Notes under the pieces: generated by a model
The model's database searches: none
What the model was told of the DNA's origin: nothing
The model's input: the letters and a program-made list of their open reading frames with translations, nothing else
Part shown: piece after piece, positions 60,066 through 64,000 of the stretch
How the letters are laid out: each line of letters starts with the position of its first letter
How positions within the stretch are numbered: position 1 is the stretch's first letter
Origin: Ga0077536 sp943370145
GTDB lineage: Bacteria; Pseudomonadota; Gammaproteobacteria; Ga0077536
Direction: 5' to 3'
DNA: 64,000 bases
Assembly (NCBI GenBank): GCA_943370145.1
Contig: CALRPY020000016.1
Location: 13,735-77,734 of the forward strand
Position numbers and translations under genes: made by a program

Positions 60066-61504
60066 GCCTGTGCGCGCTTCAGGCGGGCCAGCGCGGCGAG
60101 GCGGGCCGCGCCGTGATCCAGCATCGGGGCGGGATAGGTCGAGCCGAGCTTGACGCCTGCGCTCGCGAGGGTCAGCGCCCCCGCCTGTCCCGGCGCGTGC
60201 AGGTCGGGCGTCGGCAACTGCGCGAGTTCCGGCAGCCACCGCCGGAGATAGACGCCGTCGGGATCGAACTTCGCGCTCTGCAACGTCGGGTTGAACACGC
60301 GGAAGTAAGGCGCGGCATCCGCGCCGCAGCCGGCCGTCCACTGCCAGCCCAGCGTGTTGTTCGCGAGGTCCGCGTCGAACAGCGTGTCCCAGAACCAGCG
60401 CGCGCCTTCCAGCCAGTGCGCGCCGATGTCCTTGCACAGGAAAGACGCCACGATCATCCGCACGCGATTGTGCATCCAGCCCGTCTGCCAGAGTTCGCGC
60501 ATTCCCGCGTCGACGATGGGGAAGCCGGTTTCGCCGCGTTGCCAGCGCGCGAGCGCCCGCGGATCGTCGCGCCATGGGAAGTCGCGAAAGTCGTCGCGCA
60601 GCGGCGCGTCGGCCGTCTGCGGATAGTGATGCAGCAGGTGGCAGGCGAACTCGCGCCACGCGATCTGGCGCAGCCAGCCGAGCATCGTTTCCGGCACCGA
60701 CAGCAGGCCGGCCGCAGCCGCCGCAGACTGCACCGCAAGCCAAGCCTGGCGCGGCGAGATCTCGCCGAAGTGCAGGTGCGGGGAGAGGCGTGACACGCCG
60801 TCGACGGCCGGGAAGTCGCGGCGCGCGTCGTAATGCCCGGCATGCTCCGTCGCGAAGTCCGCAAGCCGCGCCTGCGCAGCGTCCTCGCCGATACGCCAGG
60901 CCTCCGTCAGCCCGATATCCCAGCGGATGCGGGGCAGCAGGCCGAGGGCGTCGAGTTCGACGCTCGCGGGCCACCGCGCAGGCGCGCCGATTGTGGATGG
61001 CGCCGGCTGCGGGCGGCCCGGATCGAACACGTCCCTCAGCTTGCGCCAGAAAGGCGTGAAGACGCGGTACGGTTCGCCACTGGCCGTCGCCAGGCGGGAC
61101 ACCGGCACCAGCAGGGCGTCAGCGTGCGCGGTCACAGCAAGCCGCGCGCCGAGTCGACGGCTCACGCGCGCTTCGAGATCGCGCGCCGCGGGCTCGACCC
61201 GGCGATTGAAATGCAGCGTCGTCGCGCCGGTCGCGCGGGCGAGTTCGTCGAGCACCTGCGCGGTGGGTCCGCAGGCCAGCAGCAGGCGGCTGCCCCGCCC
61301 GGCGAGCGCGCGGCCCAGGGCGGACAGCGAGTGGTGCAGCCAGACCCGGCTTGCCGAGCCGGTGGGCCAGTGGGCGTCGGCGCCCTCCTCTTCCGGGTCC
61401 CAGATGAAGACGGGCAGGACCGGCTCGCCAGTCGCACAGGCCGCACGCAACGGCGAATGATCGGCCAGCCTTAGGTCGCGCCTGAACCAGACTATGGTGC
61501 TCAT
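60062..61504 (-). CDS. phrB: deoxyribodipyrimidine photolyase (class I CPD)
   Basis: A 480-residue class I photolyase. STIVWFRRDLRLADHSPL starts it; the FAD domain has LHFGEISPRQAW, WREFACHLLHHYP, DAGMRELWQTGWMHNRVRMIVASFLCKD, WQWTAGCGADAAPYFRVFNP and FDPDGVYLRRWLPEL. It repairs cyclobutane pyrimidine dimers with blue light. Start ATG 61504 is preferred because WFRRDLR follows directly. It is the second photolyase in the window, distinct from the 6-4 type enzyme at 29.7 kb. Confidence 0.95.
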   Translation of the reverse strand: MSTIVWFRRDLRLADHSPLRAACATGEPVLPVFIWDPEEEGADAHWPTGSASRVWLHHSLSALGRALAGRGSRLLLACGPTAQVLDELARATGATTLHFNRRVEPAARDLEARVSRRLGARLAVTAHADALLVPVSRLATASGEPYRVFTPFWRKLRDVFDPGRPQPAPSTIGAPARWPASVELDALGLLPRIRWDIGLTEAWRIGEDAAQARLADFATEHAGHYDARRDFPAVDGVSRLSPHLHFGEISPRQAWLAVQSAAAAAGLLSVPETMLGWLRQIAWREFACHLLHHYPQTADAPLRDDFRDFPWRDDPRALARWQRGETGFPIVDAGMRELWQTGWMHNRVRMIVASFLCKDIGAHWLEGARWFWDTLFDADLANNTLGWQWTAGCGADAAPYFRVFNPTLQSAKFDPDGVYLRRWLPELAQLPTPDLHAPGQAGALTLASAGVKLGSTYPAPMLDHGAARLAALARLKRAQA

Positions 61505-61674
61505 CAACGTCCGCTCGATTGGAGTGCAGGCAGTGTACGTGCCGACCACGCTTCCGCGTCACTGCGCGGGATGCGGCTGGCCACGCTGCGGGTCGCGCAT
61601 TACCATTCCGCGTCGTCCCAACGCAATTCCCGGCGGCCCGACTGCCGCCCCCCGATCATTCTGGAGAACATCAC

Positions 61675-62220
61675 ATGCTTCGTCGTTCCCTGTCCCGGCG
61701 CATCGCGCTCGCGCTGCTCTGCATGCTGCCGCTGGTGGCCGTCGCGCACGGCCCGTCCCGGCAGAAGGTCACCAAGGACATCGTGGTCAACGCGCCGGCC
61801 GCCAAGGTGTGGGGCCTGATCGCGGACTTCTGCTCGATCAGCAAGTGGCATCCGGGCGTGGTCAAGTGCGAAGGCGCCGGCGGCAACGAGGTCGGCGCGA
61901 CGCGCGTGCTGACCGTGGGCCAGGAAGGCGGGCCCCAGATCGCCGAGGAGCTGCAGATGTACGACGCGGCGAAGATGACCTACAAATACCGCATCACGAA
62001 GACGGACGTCAGCGTGCTGCCGGTCGCCACCTATTCCGCGTTCCTCGGCGTTGCCGACAACGGTGACGGCACCTCGACGGTCTCGTGGAAGGGCGGCTTC
62101 TACCGCTCCTGGGGCAAGAACAATCCGCCGCCGGAGCAGAACGACGAAGCGGCCATCAAGGCGGTCAGCGGCACCTACGAGGCCGGGCTCGCCAACATCA
62201 AGAAACTCGCCGAGCAGTGA
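61675..62220 (+). CDS. SRPBCC family protein, MxaD/XoxJ-like
   Basis: A 181-residue exported protein with signal peptide (about residues 1-25) and a START/Bet v 1-like domain (residues 33-170): VNAPAAKVWGLIADFCSISKWHPGVVKCEG. Such proteins occur with PQQ-dependent alcohol dehydrogenases and may help dehydrogenase maturation. GGAGA precedes ATG 61675. It is coupled to the next gene by a four-base overlap, GTGA. Confidence 0.85.
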   Translation: MLRRSLSRRIALALLCMLPLVAVAHGPSRQKVTKDIVVNAPAAKVWGLIADFCSISKWHPGVVKCEGAGGNEVGATRVLTVGQEGGPQIAEELQMYDAAKMTYKYRITKTDVSVLPVATYSAFLGVADNGDGTSTVSWKGGFYRSWGKNNPPPEQNDEAAIKAVSGTYEAGLANIKKLAEQ

Positions 62221-63191
62221 GGCCGGCAGGGCGCCTGCGGGCGGGGATCGCGGTCCTCGCGTTCGCGCTGGCGGGCGCTTCCGCGCGGGCCACGACACAG
62301 GCGCCACTCGCCTTCGTGACCAACCAGGGCGATGACAGTGTCACCGTCATCGACCTCGCTTCGAAGAAGGCCGTCGCGACCCTGGCGGTCGGCAAGAGTC
62401 CGGCCGGGGTCGCGGCGGCGATGTCGGCCGGCGACTTCGCGTTCGTCAGCAATCCCGACAGCAATGAACTGACGGTGATCGATCCGCGCGGCCCGCGTGC
62501 CGTGCGCTCGATCGCGACCGGCGCGAGCCCGCTCGGCATCGTGGCCGACCCGGTGCGGGCGCGCGTCTACGTTGCGAACTGGTTCGACCGGCGCGTCGAG
62601 ATTGTCGACCGCGATGCCTTGAAGGTCATCGGCCACTACGCGGTCGGCAACACGCCGGCGGGCGTGGCGGTGAGTCGCGACGGTGCGCGTCTCGCGGTCG
62701 CCAACCGCGACGACGACACGGTGCAGCTGATAGATCTCGCGCAGGACGGCAAGGACAGCGTGATTGGCGTTGGCCGCCGCCCCTTCGGCGTCACCCTGAG
62801 CCCGGACGGCCGCTTGCTGTTCAGCGCGAACGTCCGCAGCGACGACGTGTCGATCGTCGACGTCGCGGCGCGGCGCGAGACCGCGCGGGTGAAAGTCGGC
62901 GATGCGCCCTACGCCAGCATCTACGACGCCGGCCGCGGCAGGCTCTTCGTGACCAACCAGCAGGAGGGCACGGTGTCCGTCATCGACGTCGCGGCGGCAC
63001 GCGAACTGACCCGAATCACGGTTGGGGATTACCCGGAAGGCATCGACTATTCGGCGCGACTCGACCGCGTCTACGTCGCCAGCTGGTTCGACAACGCGCT
63101 GTACGTGATCGACCCTGCGGCCCTGACGGTGGAGGCACGGATCCCCTGCGGCGATGGCAGCCGCGCCTTCGGTGCATTCATCCGCGAGTAG
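62217..63191 (+). CDS. YVTN-type beta-propeller protein (PQQ-catabolism-associated type)
   Basis: A 324-residue exported protein with repeats of YVTN kind: AFVTNQGDDSVTVIDLASKK, AFVSNPDSNELTVID, VYVANWFDRRVEIVD, LAVANRDDDTVQLID, LFSANVRSDDVSIVD, LFVTNQQEGTVSVID, VYVASWFDNALYVID, giving a seven-blade propeller. A signal peptide covers about residues 1-25. GTG 62217 overlaps the SRPBCC stop. Relatives accompany PQQ-dependent alcohol catabolism genes; none are in this window. Confidence 0.87.
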   Translation: MRPAGRLRAGIAVLAFALAGASARATTQAPLAFVTNQGDDSVTVIDLASKKAVATLAVGKSPAGVAAAMSAGDFAFVSNPDSNELTVIDPRGPRAVRSIATGASPLGIVADPVRARVYVANWFDRRVEIVDRDALKVIGHYAVGNTPAGVAVSRDGARLAVANRDDDTVQLIDLAQDGKDSVIGVGRRPFGVTLSPDGRLLFSANVRSDDVSIVDVAARRETARVKVGDAPYASIYDAGRGRLFVTNQQEGTVSVIDVAAARELTRITVGDYPEGIDYSARLDRVYVASWFDNALYVIDPAALTVEARIPCGDGSRAFGAFIRE

Positions 63192-63194
63192 GGC

Positions 63195-64000
63195 TCAGAT
63201 ACTTCCCAACGGCGCCGGCAACGCGGCCAGGCCCGCGCGGAAATCGCGATACATCGGCCGCCAGTCCAGCCTGGCCCAGGTCGATGATGGGTCACAGCGC
63301 CGATGACCACCGCCCCGCGCGCCGGCCTCGCCGCTGAAGCGTGGCGGCGCGACACCGGCCAGCGCGGCGAGTGACTGGTAGTAATTGCGCCGGGTGACCG
63401 GCGTACCATCGGCACCCAGTTCGATGGTCGCACCGCGTCCTTCCGCCACGCGCAGCAACAGCGTCGCCGCGTCGTCGACATGCATGAGATTCAGCCAGCC
63501 GTCGGGCGTGCCGGCCACCGGCACACCGGCGCGAAGGCCCTGCAAGCCAACCACGCGACCGGGGCCGTACAGGCCTGCGAGCCTGACGACACGCGCGCCC
63601 GGCGCGTCCAGCCAGCACTTCTCGATGGCCAGCAGCCGCGTTTCGCGCGGCGTGGACGGCAGGCATGCCGACTCGGCGCTGACGACGCGGTTGCCCTGTT
63701 CGCCGTATACCCCGGTGCTCGACGAGAGCGTCGCGCTCAGGGGCTCGAGGACCCGCAGCGCATCGGTCAGGCGTACCAGTGGCGCGAGCGTGTCCGCGGC
63801 ATCGGCGCACGCGCCGGGCGGCAACAGGCAGAACACGCGCAACGGACGAGGCAGGTCGCGACAGAACGCCAGCAGGCGCGGGGTCGCGTGGAAATCGCCG
63901 ACCAGCACCTCGGCGGCGAGGTCCGCGCGCAGCCCGGCGGCGCGTGCGGCGTCGCGCGTCACGACGGCGAGCCGCGCGCCGGCCGCGCTGACCCGCGCCG
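63195..64000 (-). CDS. NAD-dependent epimerase/dehydratase family protein (YeeZ-like), 5' end cut by window edge
   Basis: At least 268 residues; the frame is open to the right edge and the Rossmann GxGxxG should lie just outside. VKVVVTRDAARAAGL-type strand 2, SSSTGVYGEQGNRVV (with catalytic-like Ser/Tyr), VVRLAGLYGPGR and LNLMHVDDAA are extended-SDR motifs as in YeeZ. The enzyme's substrate is unknown. It is convergent with the beta-propeller gene, stops three bases apart. Confidence 0.82.
   Translation of the reverse strand, partial: ARVSAAGARLAVVTRDAARAAGLRADLAAEVLVGDFHATPRLLAFCRDLPRPLRVFCLLPPGACADAADTLAPLVRLTDALRVLEPLSATLSSSTGVYGEQGNRVVSAESACLPSTPRETRLLAIEKCWLDAPGARVVRLAGLYGPGRVVGLQGLRAGVPVAGTPDGWLNLMHVDDAATLLLRVAEGRGATIELGADGTPVTRRNYYQSLAALAGVAPPRFSGEAGARGGGHRRCDPSSTWARLDWRPMYRDFRAGLAALPAPLGSI

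Overview
The window is GC-rich chromosomal DNA, densely packed on both strands, with no tRNA, rRNA, insertion sequence, phage or CRISPR array that I can see. The gene set (E. coli-type PyrC, BioA, RNase D, Prc, Mip-like FKBP, LolC/E, AvtA, TrmO, Lhr) fits a Gammaproteobacterium. Abundant acyl-CoA and short-chain dehydrogenase genes suggest a lipid- or steroid-degrading lineage of the Steroidobacter/Nevskia type. That placement is inference, not demonstrated. GTG and TTG starts and 4-base stop/start overlaps are common, so translational coupling is widespread.

Layout. 1-9.6 kb: acyl-CoA and hydroxyacid metabolism (HSD10-like dehydrogenase, thiolase, L-2- and D-2-hydroxyglutarate oxidation with an unknown partner, acyl-CoA racemase, acyl-CoA ligase). 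9.7-24.3 kb: mostly housekeeping (pyrC, bioA, ald, rhomboid, rnd, prc, transporters, a TraR/DksA-like protein), plus a membrane protein joining a degenerate GGDEF domain to a cupin. 24.7-28.8 kb: an RND efflux adaptor and pump. 28.9-36.9 kb: an SDR, a 6-4 type iron-sulfur photolyase, and a coupled minus-strand cassette (methyltransferase, small exported protein, crotonase, double EthD protein) preceded by SDR, hydrolase, YbjQ-like and SMR genes. 37-45 kb: a BT1-type carrier, a luciferase-like oxidoreductase, msrA diverging from a glutathione peroxidase-lpxR pair, a small unknown gene and lolC/E. 45-50.7 kb: a nucleotidyltransferase, DUF2237, an SDR, a REC-PAS regulator, an unknown protein and avtA. 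50.7-52.5 kb: a hipBA-like operon. 52.9-64 kb: glycerate kinase, Lhr, TrmO, IalB-like, DUF192, a CPD photolyase, an MxaD-like/beta-propeller pair and an epimerase cut by the right edge.

The most notable unexplained structure is a pair of intergenic regions at 40.0-40.4 and 43.3-43.6 kb. Each carries a strong sigma-54 promoter match (the first perfect to TGGCAC-N5-TTGCA), an upstream inverted repeat at enhancer distance, a gene-free interval with potential stem-loops, and a classic intrinsic terminator on the same strand. I read these as two candidate sigma-54-dependent small RNAs (about 228 and 131 nt). In the second, the predicted first nucleotide is also the first base of an 8-bp hairpin, and an upstream site matches the NtrC spacing GCAC-N7-GTGC.

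Two signalling proteins have lost catalysis: the GGDEF protein has DDTRL in place of GGDEF but keeps an RxxD inhibitory site, and the HipA protein lacks both catalytic aspartates while keeping the fold-level motifs. Both look like receptors or regulators rather than enzymes.
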